A stretch of DNA of 64,000 bases from Stereum hirsutum FP-91666 SS1. Lineage: Eukaryota > Basidiomycota > Agaricomycetes > Russulales > Stereaceae. The position numbers were made by a program, and so were the translations under genes. The stretch spans positions 1,147,575-1,211,574 of the forward strand of contig NW_006763148.1 of NCBI RefSeq assembly GCF_000264905.1. Direction: 5' to 3'. The notes under the pieces are model-generated. The model was not told where the DNA came from and did no database searches. It saw only the letters and a program-made list of their open reading frames with translations. Within the stretch, counting starts at the first letter, position 1, and each line of letters opens with the position of its first letter. Of this stretch, positions 48,844 through 60,545 are shown piece after piece.

Positions 48844-51800
48844 AGAGCCGGCTGAAGTCGTAGCAATATTCATATTCGCGCCTCTCATCTCGCGTCTCAA
48901 CTCTCTCGACATCCTCAGATATCTGTATATGGAATATGGACTGTTGTGATTCATGTATCGACCGTGTTTTCTATCTTATCCCGTCACCCATCTACACTCG
49001 CTCACCCACTCATTTGTTTACTCACATTGTATCATCTCCTATGGCCGTGGTATATTAACTCACAGCGCATCGCTCGGACACTGTTTACCCCAATAATAGA
49101 GCTTTTTTTGCTCGTTATGGCTTCTGTAGGATATTCTCGAACTGGCGGCATAAGGTGACCGTCGTCAACTTTGTTCCTTCATCGAATATTCGATGCCGGG
49201 ATACGTGATGGCCTGGAGCAGTCCCTCTGCATGTTGCTAAGTTAATTGACAACGCTCCTTCTTGCCCAGGCCTTTCACAATAGATGTTTGTTGGTTGTGC
49301 GTAGTGTGGACGGTGAGTCTTGTCCGACTTCTTCCCAGATTGGGTCTCCCCTCTTTCTAAGCTCAAGTTTCAGTCACAGCGGCGTGCTAGGCTACAAATC
49401 CTCCTATGTGCCGTTTGGTATACAACGATTCCTGCAGCCGAACAATCAAATGTTTGAACATCGAGCAGCGTATGGTGCGTTTTTGGTTTGAGTATTGGAT
49501 GACTATTCATAGGGGGTTTCCCTACAAGCCTGGATACGCAGAAAGGAGGCCCAAGTCGATTCTTTATTTGGATGGGGCCTCCTGTGTTTGTGCTCCTGTG
49601 CACTAAGAAACACATTTAGAGTGCTACGGATAGCCACCCACTGCAACTATGTGGTACACTCTTCATCTCGAGACTGTTCTCATACAAGTCTATGCACACC
49701 ACGATTCTATAACGTGACTCGTCTGATCTTATTCACATACTATGACTACAAATTTAGAGCCTTTCCTAATTCACGAAATTAGGTGAGACAAAGTACACAC
49801 TGACATACACTCATCAACGTTCCTGAGGACTGTGCGAAACTGTGGATTTTAACCGTCAACAGGTGCTCAACCCAAACATACCACCATAAATACCCACACC
49901 AGATTGAGTGTCGCTGGCCAAACGGCGACGATCTGTGATACTTGGCAGGGCAGCGCTGTCGCCGCGATTCCGTCATGTAATACATCTCAAGAAGTATATG
50001 AGTCTCTCATCGATTATCTTTTATTGCATGCGGATTAGCTCTCAAGCTCTCGAGTCCAACCACGAATGTACGCGACTACGATCCACCACGAGTCATACCC
50101 CGACTAGGATCTCACAACACCACGAAGGTCGGACGACTCTCAGAGGCTCGGTGATCGGGTTCACACCTAGCATACAAGTGCTACTGAACTCGGGGCGACA
50201 GGTTCCGCTCAACACGCAATCCTGTGCTGTTCAATGTCCCGAAGGCCGTATGGTCGAGGAGTCCTGGCTCGACCATGCTTGCTCTCTAGAAAGGGGCGGG
50301 CCATTATGGGCGTTGATCGCGACTGATTTGAGCAAGGTATGATCATGTTCGATACTTTTCTACTCCGCAGAGGAACAAAGACCGTCCGAGGTAAGTGCTC
50401 AAATGGGGATAATCCACGAGGAAGTCATTTGAGCGCCGATGAAATTTGTGGCTGTATCCATCGAGGTTTTCGCGTTCTTGGTTGTGTGATTGTGCTCGAT
50501 GGGGAGCAAGTGCGAAACCTGTCGAAGGTAATGTGTTCTGCATTTAGAGACCGGCCGTGCATTCCTTTACTGAAGAGTATTTTGTTCCACAGACGGCAGC
50601 CCTAGCATTACTGGCTGCACACCCGCCGAGGAACAACGGAACAGCGTGTCACTACAGTGTAGTTAATCCAACATCCGGGTATTCTACTCTGCTCATACCT
50701 CAATCTCCGCCTCCGTTCAAGTCCAACTTGCCCTTCGTGTTGTCGAGCCGACGGGGAGCGTAATTGGTCTCACCAGTGAGTCGTGCGGTGTCACCAAACG
50801 TAAATATCTACCTCTCATACCTTGTCATTCACCCATGCCATTCTAATCTAACTGTTCATATAGTGCCTCATGCAAGGGCGACAAACAGAGTTCTGCTCGT
50901 TGGACAGCATCCGCATGCCCTTTCACGGTAGGCACAGGATCACTATCCTATAAATTGAACAAAGTAACAACAACCAACTAAAATTTAAGCGTTTTAAGAT
51001 CGAGTCGGCAAACGGTGTATTCGCCAATCCGTGGGATATTGTGAGTTCATATCACATGTATTAATTCCCAGTGGCGCACCATGGCTTCGAACAAGGTTTG
51101 AACCTACTTTCCCGTGGCAAATAGTGTAAGGTAAGTTGCCCAAGTATAGGCTCGGACGTTGTTCCAGTCAAGAACTGAATGTATTCTGTCAGTGGCATAA
51201 TAATCTTACGAGAAAGCATCGGTGAGTTCACCATGCAGTGTGAGTATTCCATCGTAACTTGAACTCACTCGATCTCTCCCGCAGGGCGTAAAGTGGATAT
51301 TTTGAACATGAGCAGCTGAGCAGTCGTGTGGTGTCCTGCAAGAAGTTGCTCAGGCCCCACCTGAAGTACACGCATAGCCTCGAAAGACAATCTTTCTGAT
51401 GGATCCTGAAGCATCACGCATCTCTATTGAGTCTATGAATGACCAGCCTACGCCGTTGCGACACGCAGACGATCCTTGATATCGTCACCATACCCGTGAC
51501 GAGCTCAAGCGCTGAAAGTGAGTTGTTCAATTTCACCTCCGTGGCGGCATAGATGGTGATGCACCATTCATCGACTTGGTGGGCGGGTGGGAAGCAAGCT
51601 TGACTCAAAAATTGCATGGCCAGGCGGGCGAGGCTTGCTTCATGGTTCCCGCCAGGCATGTGAGCAGGAATACACTGTTCAGTGCGACGATGCTACCCGA
51701 TACTCGCCTTCCTTTCAGATTACTTCCATCCAGTATGTTGCTCATTCATTCGCCCACCGATGCTGCGTTGGTGTATGGCAACCTGCGGGTGTCCTGGCAA

Positions 51801-54800
51801 AACGTTGCCTCTAGCCTTCTACTAGTGGGTCCGAATTTACGCAAACATGATGCGATACGCCTAGGCTCGTCCTCACAGGCTGCACAACCGACCGATCGAG
51901 GCCATATTTGGACTCGTAAGGGTGACGAAACTCCTCATGTGCCGATACAGTCACATAAACTAGGGTCTTTGTTCAAACCCTGGGCTTTTTTTCTGCAGAC
52001 TTATCGTGGCCGACTCGGTCCAGTCGCTCCGAATTCAATTCGTAGAATAGCGACTTCCATCCCGACTCTCAAGAATCGCTCAAATGCACATGGTCGCCCA
52101 TCCCATGCTCGATGTCAAGGCAAGGCGATCGTATGGAATCGACTGGGATATCGTGGTCGATGCCTTGCGAAAGGGTACGTACTTTGTGTTCATGCTTCCT
52201 GCACTCACTGGAACCTCGAACTCGAACCTCGTCGATTCTTCCGTTCAAATAACGACATCGAGGCTTTGCGGTGCATATTCGGGGTGGGTATACGGCGGAG
52301 GCCCTGCGGAGTAAGTTGAACGAGCAGCATACCCTTGCTTCAATTAACCATGGACATGTCGTATGCTCCTACCCGCTCAATACCCGCACTTTCGGCCTAT
52401 AATGGCTTTCTGGTGATCCGCCGTTCGTACATCTACGCCGCACGGCTGACATTTTTTCCCACACAGCGCCAACGTGGTATCTAGATTCAAGTTCACCGTT
52501 TGACTTCCTTCTTTTCGGCCGTTTACTGAGCTCAATACAGTTTATACTCTGGCAGTGCGGTTCCGAGATAGTGGCTCCTCCAATGGCCGTGTGCGAACGT
52601 TTTGGAAGTTGCAATACTTATCGTGACGATGCAGACCTGCAGGTCACAACCCCATGGTCCTCAAGCACTTCGGTGAGGATAAGCCGGCCGTGAACATAGC
52701 ATCCTCCTGTCCTCCACTGGGTTCGACCGTCAGGTTCGTCGAACACCGGCACGTCTGCGTACCTCAAGCTCAAGCTCACACTCCATCGTCTACTTCGTCT
52801 TCTTCTTCCACCGACCCCAGGGTTCCGCTTCTCTTCTCTCCACACCCCTTGCACCAATTATATCCCAGTATTTGACCTTGTGTAACTTTGCTCTGACAGG
52901 GCCCGAACAGGCCCGACGGACTGGAAGCCTGGAAGCACTTGAGAACTCGTTCAGCTCTGGCTCCTGTTCTAATCGTGAACACATCGTGAGTAACAAGCCA
53001 GTCGCCGCCGTATCGATATGGATTTTGATTCACTCTGGTAGGATCCCGCCGGAAGACACGCCTCTTCGCCAGGCTTAAATAATGCTAATAGAAGCTCACG
53101 GACCCGCAACATGCATCCATAGCGTTAGCGTGGTCCGTGGATCTGATCTTGGACCCTCGGACGAGCGTGGAGGTTACTCGCGTGTGATTTGCCCTGGTTG
53201 TGTTACTTCCGTCTTGGAGAGAGAACCCTTGAAGCTAGTTGTAGTGGCGGAAAGGTACGAGGTATATTCTCACATAGACAAGTTTTTACTCGGACTCGAC
53301 AACTCGTTTACGTTACTGAATACCGCGCAATACCGTCTCAGCGTAGTCGTTGTACCTACCGACATGCACGCTCACTGGCTCTCATCCGAGTCATACAAGT
53401 ATATACAAGGAAATGGACATGGCTATCCACCCGAAAGACACGCAGTCGTTAACACACCGGCCTCTTGGCTGGTGGGATGAACCCTCACCGATGGGTTGAT
53501 TCCGACTCTCTCTCGACCATATATGTGGCTGTAGGCGACACATTGTCGGTCCGTAGATATGTACGACATCTATACCCCCAACCGCTTCGGATCGTTGACC
53601 ACGCGCAGGTAAGTTATGGACTCAGAAAGGCTGGTCCGGATCGTCCATCTGAATCCTTGAAGGAGGTTCCTGTGGTGTGTGTATGCGAACAGTCGGTACC
53701 GAGCAAGAGTCACTTGCATTGTTAGACGTCTTGTGAAGAAAACGCAGGCATGTAGACGGAATCTACGGCCATTTATTTATGCTGATGCCGTCCCAAATAC
53801 TCAACGCACAGCGTTCAACTTTGGACGTCGAGCATGCATTGGTCTGCGTGACACTCGACGACCGGAGGTATCCTCACGCAGACGGAGTCGTATGGTTCCT
53901 CATGAACCTTCGCGCTTGTCGCAGATCCTCAACTCCGAGTCCGAGGAGTCAACGAATATCCAGGCAGGGGCGAGCAGTAGTGGCGAGTTCCGAGACGTTC
54001 GGTTAGATACGGCACATGTGCACGTTGAAAGCGACAGTAAGAAGCTCGAATGACGGTGAACTGAGAGCAGAGCGCGAGGGTTGGTGTCTGATCGTACCGG
54101 CGTCTCTTCAAATGAGAGCAGTAGGATGGAACATAGGTACTGACCTGCAAACGCACGGGCTATTAATTACTCGCGTACAAGCAAGAGCACTTCCTCGGAC
54201 CGACATTCGTCATTCAGACCTGTGCCTGGAGCATTTTTGTTGTCATTCCCTTGTGCCAGCAGGATCAGGAGAACGGGCAGGCAGCTGCGCTAGCGGCGCC
54301 ACAAACCCAACAGGGAGATACGCAGAAGTGGAACGTGAAGAAGGGGAAGGCCTGAACCTATTCTTGCCCGCATTCACGTCCGCGAAAAGGGGTCACCATG
54401 GAGATACGAACTATCCTGGGTGTTTTGACAAGAGTTGTGAGTGCTTGCGCTCATCTGACAGGCCAGAGAGTGCCGCTGAGAAATTTGAGCCTGAGATTCC
54501 TCGGGAAGGGAAAAGTAGACCGATGATCGTCATGAGAAAAAGATCGAGAACACGGAGGACGGGGAGAGTGAATCGTGTAGGGCGGAAGTTTTGTGACGGC
54601 GGAAGGAAAGATGAGGCCTATGAGGCCCGAGAGCGTAAGAGAAATATGATGGTGCGTACTGTACTATGGGCGTGAGAGCAGGGAGAGTATAGATACAGTT
54701 TCAGAAGGCCAATAGTGTTGTTGCAAGCCGCAGAGACAAAATAATGCCTATCCACGAAAATCCGTGGGGCTGTTGAGCGTCGAGAAAAAAGCCATATGGA

Positions 54801-55633
54801 ATTAGTGGTCCAAGGATTGTGGAAACTGGACACTAGTCGTGGTCACTTGCAACATGCGCCTACAGTAGCAGAGATAGGAGAGGACGAAGAGCGATCGGGA
54901 GAAGGCTGTCTTCGGCCATGCGAGGGCCAAGAACGTGCTTTTCATTTTTCTTCTCGCGCGCCTTGGACAAATACTTTACGTGTGGAATACGTGCGTTTTT
55001 GAAAAGGGGAAAGAGATGAGCCACGCGAGGTACTCAGCCGGCCACGAGGCTATCATCGGAGAGATATCTGAAACTCGGTGGAAGTAGCGGGTGGAAGTAA
55101 ATGTTACAATCCGCTGAAGGAGCTCAGACGTGCCAGAGCGAAATTGGGCGGTGTTGCAAGGCCTTTGAGACAGAAGGAAGCTAGACAAGAGCCAAAGAAG
55201 TGCAGGATTGGGCGGCAACAAGAAGCGAAAGAGAAGAGAAGGAATGCCCGTTTTTGGACAGGAGCCGGCGTTGTGGCGAAGTTGAAGATTGCGATTTCGG
55301 CCACGTGGATTAGGATGGCCAGGTACGGTCCGAGAGGTGGGCGATAAGGCGTTTGGATATTGGCGATATTTCTGACGAGCTGAGGTGAAAGCAGATGGTG
55401 GTGGTAGAGGACTGTGTGCAGGCGGCGGGAGTCGGCTGGAAGTCATGTACGGGGAAGATGGAAGATGAAACTGAAGGCGCGTCTCGCGTCGACGAAGCGG
55501 GGAATTTCCATATAGGGAACAAAGGGTGACACGTGGGAGACGTGACGGCAGGCCGTGACTACCTTGATCGACCTCCGTCTGGGCCGGCTTTGGACAGTGG
55601 CCTGCGCTCTGCTCCGACCCCCAACTGTCTTCG
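48844..55633. other. Long gene-poor stretch with decayed coding blocks
   Basis: About 6.8 kb without a gene I can name. Several stretches read like exons with good donors and acceptors (50040-50950 in particular, listed as a pseudogene candidate). Other open frames at 51576-52319, 53082-53480 and 54016-54675 lack family motifs. No transposase, reverse transcriptase, LTR or terminal inverted repeat is apparent by eye. The region just left of 55633 must contain the promoter of the next gene. Confidence 0.5.
50040..50950 (+). pseudogene. Spliceable but frameshifted coding remnant, unknown family
   Basis: Exon-like blocks follow one another with good splice signals. A block ends at 50336 (WLDHACSLERGGPLWALIAT, then DLSK) before donor GTATGA. 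A 20-nt block lies at 50371-50390 between CCGCAG and GTAAGTG. A block ending at 50527 reads CIHRGFRVLGCVIVLDGEQV, and another starts at 50593 (TAALALLAAHPPRNNG, then CHYSVVNP). Near 50670 the protein-like reading moves by one base to IRVFYSAHTSISASVQVQLA then LRVVEPTGSVIGLT, ending at donor GTGAGT (50776). The shift, with an in-frame stop just before it, suggests a decayed gene. I do not recognise the protein. A wrong exon model is an alternative explanation. Confidence 0.3.
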
Positions 55634-58600
55634 ATGACATCCCCCAGACGTCTCTCTCGCTCCCTATTCGACCGCATCCTCAACAACAACAATCGCGACA
55701 ACGCCCACAACGACGACCACACGCTTCGCAACGACGCCGATAACGGCCCCGCCCTCGCCCGCTCCCCGCTCGCACCCATCGATCAGCAGGCCTTCCTCCC
55801 GTCCACCCAAGCGATGACAGGAGCCACACTCACCTCCCCCGCACCGGCTTTTCACCAGGAACCCAACGGAAAGCAATCAAATCTCATTGGCAAGTCCATC
55901 GTACCACGCCGCTCGTCCTACACCAGCACAGACGACGACGCATTTCCCCCAGGCAGCAGCCAGGGTTCAGTCCATCGCAAACGATCACAGTAAGTTTCAC
56001 TTTTCATGAGTTCCATTCTGCAGCCCCACAATTCTCGTCGTCCCTTTCGAGGCATTCGTAGCCCGTTGTCGGGCGAGAGACGTCATGCCATGCGCTTTGG
56101 GAAGTAAGGGTTGCCCAGCCTCGTGTCTCCCTCCGAACTGTGGAACCACGGACCTCTGATCTTCTCGAAATTCACCGGCTTCCAAGCTCGCCAATGGGAT
56201 CGTGGGTCGTTATCCCCTCGTTCTGCTCTGTCATTCGCCTCGACAAGTTCATTCGAGACATGATGTTCCCTTCACTGCCTCCACCACCAAAACACTTCAT
56301 TTTGAGTCACGGTCTCAGTATATCTGATCAGCGCACCCACTTGTCATAGTCCAATAATGTCAGATCTTTTTTGGGGCAAGAAGGGTCTCCCATGCGGCTG
56401 AAACGTTTGAGTCGCTGACTTTCCATCACTATTTCAATTACATGCCCTTTTCGCTTTTGCACCGAGATCTATCCATTAGCCGGGGACCACTAATGCTTAC
56501 GATCAACTTGTTTGCTTATATAGATCCTACCTGCCAGGGGCGTCGTCGTCGCGCTCGCATCCATATCCTTCGCCTGGGAGCAGGGCTTCACGCCGGCCTA
56601 CCCACGTCCACTCTTTATCCTCATCGTCCACGGCTTCTTCCAATCGTCGAACCTCGCTCCCGACTCTGTATCCATCACCTACTAACGCCTATTGTCCTAC
56701 CGTCGTTTCCTTTCAATCTCCTGCTTTCATGTCTGCCAATTCCGAAAATCTACCCACTGATGATTACGCCGCACTGGCTTCTTATACTTTCGGGGCGCCC
56801 AGTACGTCCACGCGGCCGCCGTTGGATACCGAAATGCTCAGTCCGCTTTCGACACTCCCTGACCGCGAGAGTATGTCGACCATCGACCAAGACCGCACTC
56901 CTAGACATTCCGTATCGCATCCTCGTGACGAGGAAGATGACGAGGAGGCCGCCCGCCGTACTCGGTCCAAAATGCGTGCAATCGACGATGGCGGCCGTAG
57001 ACCTTCTCTTCCTACCAACGTATTCAGTGACAAACCCTCCACTAGCTCTCAACCTGATGACGACAGACTCGACTCTCACTCTGACTCCGGCGACGAAGGT
57101 GGCGCACTAGACACCGACATGGAGTTTGAGGCCCCAGTCCACGACGCAGCCTCGCAACATACGTTCGGCGGCTTGAGCGGTGCGAGCCATCGTGCGTGGG
57201 ATCAACCGGAAGAGTCTGAAGAAAACGAACGTGAGCGCCCCTGGGAATCTTACGTCGTCGATCCAGCCCACCGAGACGAGCACGGTGGATCGCCTGTGAC
57301 GTTCGCCGCCACACTGAACAGCGACGACGACCGTTTCTCACTCTCTGGCTCATCTGATCGCGACGCCACTGCTATTCAATATGCAACCGGACGCCGCCCG
57401 AGCCTTCCCTTGCTTATACGGACGCCGCCGTCTAACTCTCTTGGCTTTGATGCAGCAGACTCTGAATTCGTGCGCGACAGGGAATCTAGTGTCGCCACCA
57501 TTACGATGCGGAGGCCTAGTCGTAGCGTCGACGACGACCTCCGTGCAGCTCTGACCGCTTCTATGGAGCCAGGAATGCAGCCCTCAAGCGAGCCTACACC
57601 TGGGCCTAGCACCGTAGGGGAAAGGCCCGCTTGGGAGATTGATATGGCTTATATCCAGGATGGAATTGTGACGGGCTCCCGTCGTTCATCCGCTTCGTTC
57701 ATCCGCCCACTTCCAGCGCCTCCGAAGAAGGGCAAGGAGAAAAAGGATCGCAAGGGGAAAGGGAAACAAAAGGCGAAGACGAAGGGGCCCGGTAAGCTTC
57801 CGCTGCGATGTTAGGTATATAAAAGCTCATTGTAAGATAACAATATAGCACTGGACGAAGACGTGGTCAATGCTTTTAGCTCAGAAGTCGCTCCTTGGGC
57901 AGCAGATGAAGGCTCTATCATGCAGGGGCGCAAGTCCAGCGTCGCCACTGTAGGCATGGGCGACGATTTTTTCACTCGGCATGTCCGCGAGAACGACCCT
58001 GCCTACGCACATGCTCGCAACAAATGGGCATACGTCAAACCACCTCGCATGAACGCCCCGCCTCCAGCTCCTAGCGCTGGTAAGCGCGCCGAGGGTGCGT
58101 GGATCCCCCCAGAGCCCGAGTTTTGGCGGAACGACCAGAACGGCACGTTCAAACTCGATTGGGGCACTGTGACGCCTCGTAGGTCATCTTCTCTTCACAA
58201 TCGTTCGCGAGTCGACGTGATCGAGCCTATCTCTTCAGATGATCCCAGCAAGCCGCTGCAGCGAAGGCTGAATATCATGCATCTCGCGGACGCGACCTGT
58301 ACTGGCTCTCCGAACGGTGGTCCTAGCGTCATTGTTCACAAGCACTCCAAGGCTGTTGCCTTTTCCATCTTCCGTGATGATGGCCTGCTCGAGAATAACA
58401 GTCATCGTACCAAACGCGAGCAGCGGAATCAACTCGACGCTCATTTCAGCATCCTACTCGCCCCGCGGTCGGTACAAGAACAGTACACCAGTACGAAGTC
58501 GACAAAGTCGCTCAACGCGCATGGTCTGCTCGACGAGAAATCGTCCGAGTCGTCGAGTCGCGGGAGAGGCAACGCACCGCCTTCGTCGCGAGATCGACCG

Positions 58601-59953
58601 CCTCCTGTCCCTTCCATAGGCCGACAAATCATTCCTTCTTCCAGAATCTCGCGAGATACCCGGCCGTCGACTGCCGGATCACAGGCCAGCAGTACCCATG
58701 GTCGTACCGATTCGACGACGTCTGAACACAGCGGTGAAGGTCGTTCCAGTTCTGCCACGCACGACGACCGTACCACGGTCACGTCCGCAACCACTGCCCC
58801 TCGCACCCAGCCTAGCGATGCGGAGGACGAGTACGAAGACGATGATGATGACCTCAACGGGCCTGTGGCGCCCAGGACATCTCACGCAGAGGCATTCGGT
58901 TCACTTGACCGCGTCACGATGGAACAGTACAGGCAGCATAACCCTCCATCTCCCGATACGCCACCCTCCATCCTTGCCCTATTCCGGAAACCCTTCAAAG
59001 GCTCCTCTTCGTCCTCGACTCCTCGTTCGCCCAACGCACACATGAAACCCTATGCCCCGGCATGGGTCACCATGGCCCCTCGCCACCAACAGGACTCGCA
59101 GGACGAGGTCATCCACAACTTGAACGAGTCGTTCAAAGACGTCGGTTTGCTTCCTTCGAACAGGCGGAAGGGAGGCCCGGATCCAAGCAAGCAGAAGCGG
59201 GTGAAACGTACGGAGACGATGCAACGCATCCCAGACGACGTGATCTACATGCTCCTTCCCCTCTGGTCTCGTGGAATCGACCCGAAGCAGCCCTCGCATC
59301 CAGAAGCGAAGCAGGCGTCGCAGGTCTCGATGGAGGACTACAACGTCCCGCCCGAACAAGAGCGTGTGTATCTTTACGTGTCGTATCGGCCGTTCGACGG
59401 GCCCCGAGACGACGCGAGCGGGTTGAGCAAGAAAAGGTCCAGGTCGACGGCGGCGGGGTCTGAACGAGCGGATCCCGCGACTCGAAACCGCGACTTGCTG
59501 AACTCGTTCACTGGCCCGCGCGGGTTCCAAGTGAGCGCGCGTCGGATCTCTTACGCACAACTTTCGGGGACTGGCATGCGCATTCCCGCTCAAGGTCTCG
59601 TCGTTACTGGCTCACCTGAAGACCTCGGAACGGCACCGTCTCCGGAAGGTAGCGACAGTGCGCAGATCATTGCGTGGTGCGAGAAGCGGGAGAAGGGAGT
59701 GTTATTCGTGGATGATGGGTTGGAGAAACTTGGGCTCTGTCGCCCGCGGGAACAGCATTTCCCGTCGGTGTATGGGTTGAACAGGGTGGACCCTGCGATG
59801 CAGGTGAACGCGCCGGATCCCGAGCAGTTGAAGGCAGAGATTGAGCCGTTGACGCCGCTGGGGAGGGCTGTTCATGAGATGGTCTGGTTGGGGTGTATGG
59901 CGATCACGAGCTTCGGGACGGGGATGCACGCGCCCGAGGCGAAACGAAAATAA
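55634..59953 (+). CDS. Large Ser/Arg-rich protein of unknown function
   Basis: Three exons (55634-55989, 56524-57791 and 57849-59953) join in frame to 1242 aa. The start reads MTSPRRLSRSLFDRILNNNN. The first two-fifths is disordered and Ser/Thr/Asp-rich with a Lys/Gly basic tract near residue 530. The second half has ordered-looking blocks: NAFSSEVAPWAADEGSIMQG, DDFFTRHVRENDPAYAHARN, WIPPEPEFWRNDQNGTFKLD, AVAFSIFRDDGLL, and DVIYMLLPLWSRGIDPKQ near the C-terminus. No known catalytic motif or membrane segment is seen. Pieces such as MLLPLWP-type motifs recur in unnamed basidiomycete proteins, so it is probably a conserved family without a function. The first intron (534 nt) is very long for this genome and could hide an extra exon or a regulatory element. 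Confidence 0.82.
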
Positions 59954-60138
59954 TGACGGGTATATGTGTGTTCATGATTCAGACGGTCTTTTCGCGTTGT
60001 TTTCTCTAGGTTCTTGTGTTTCGTTCTCTTTCGCTTTTCGCCACTCTCCCCCTTATTCTAGGCCATCTTCCGTTCATCCCTACCTGACGTTTACTGTTTA
60101 TCTATACCCGTATTCTGAAAATGTACGCACTATGACGG

Positions 60139-60162
60139 GCGCATTGGTGTAGTGGTGGCATG
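60139..60162 (+). other. tRNA-like 5' half (A-box without B-box)
   Basis: GCGCATTGGTGTAGTGGTGG, followed by CATG, looks like the acceptor strand and D-arm of a eukaryotic tRNA-Gly; TGGTGTAGTGG fits the pol III A-box. No anticodon arm or GGTTCRANYCC B-box follows in the next 150 bp, so this is not a complete tRNA gene. It may be a fragment or chance. Confidence 0.3.
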
Positions 60163-60370
60163 GTTTGTCGTTTGGTCTCTCTCTGTCTGGCTGATGATTT
60201 GGCACCCTATCTGTATACGATTGACTGTATATACCTAAGTAGAGCGTCTTGCGTCTTCTGTATTTTAGCAGCTCTCCTCGCGGTTCCCAATGCTATTCTT
60301 ACACTATTTGTCTGTGGCTGTGGATGTGGCTGTGGTGTGTTGTTTGGTGGTGTTTGTTCCTGGATGGGGG

Positions 60371-60394
60371 GTCGACGTGGCAGTCGACGTGGCA
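60371..60394 (+). promoter_or_regulatory. Two tandem GTCGACGTGGCA elements (UPRE-like)
   Basis: The 12-mer GTCGACGTGGCA is repeated exactly twice with no spacer, 152 bp before the ATG of the HAC1-like gene. The core GACGTGGC contains ACGT and resembles the TGACGTGG-type sites bound by Hac1/XBP1-class bZIP factors. Self-activation of the gene is inferred, by analogy with yeast HAC1 and Aspergillus hacA. Confidence 0.6.
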
Positions 60395-60545
60395 TGGGTC
60401 TCTTCACGACCTCCACGTACGTCCTGCGCCAGTCGCAGCCCCTTCAGACTCGCCCTCCCTCCTCTCCTACAAAGCCCTCCTCTCCGCAACACATCACCCT
60501 CCTTTCTCTCCACGTATCCTCTTGGCGTCTTCACAACACCCAACA

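Larger units (their letters stand above)
59954..60545. promoter_or_regulatory. Upstream region and 5' leader of the HAC1-like gene
   Basis: 592 bp. The left part is the 3' UTR of the previous gene, the right part the promoter and leader of the bZIP gene. It contains a tRNA-Gly-like D-arm fragment (60139-60162) and a tandem ACGT-core repeat (60371-60394). Both are listed separately. Confidence 0.55.

Noticed and set aside
51080..51110. GGTTCAAACC on the minus strand as a tRNA B-box
   Set aside because: The flanking bases cannot form the 5-bp T-stem and no D-arm lies upstream at the right distance.
48844..55633. Transposon, CRISPR-like array or viral insertion in the gene-poor tract
   Set aside because: No regularly spaced repeats, terminal repeats, transposase, integrase or reverse-transcriptase motifs were found by eye.
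54976..55779. 267-codon minus-strand frame
   Set aside because: It partly overlaps, antisense, the start of the gene at 55634. There is no family motif and it is Arg/Ser/Pro-rich as expected from composition.
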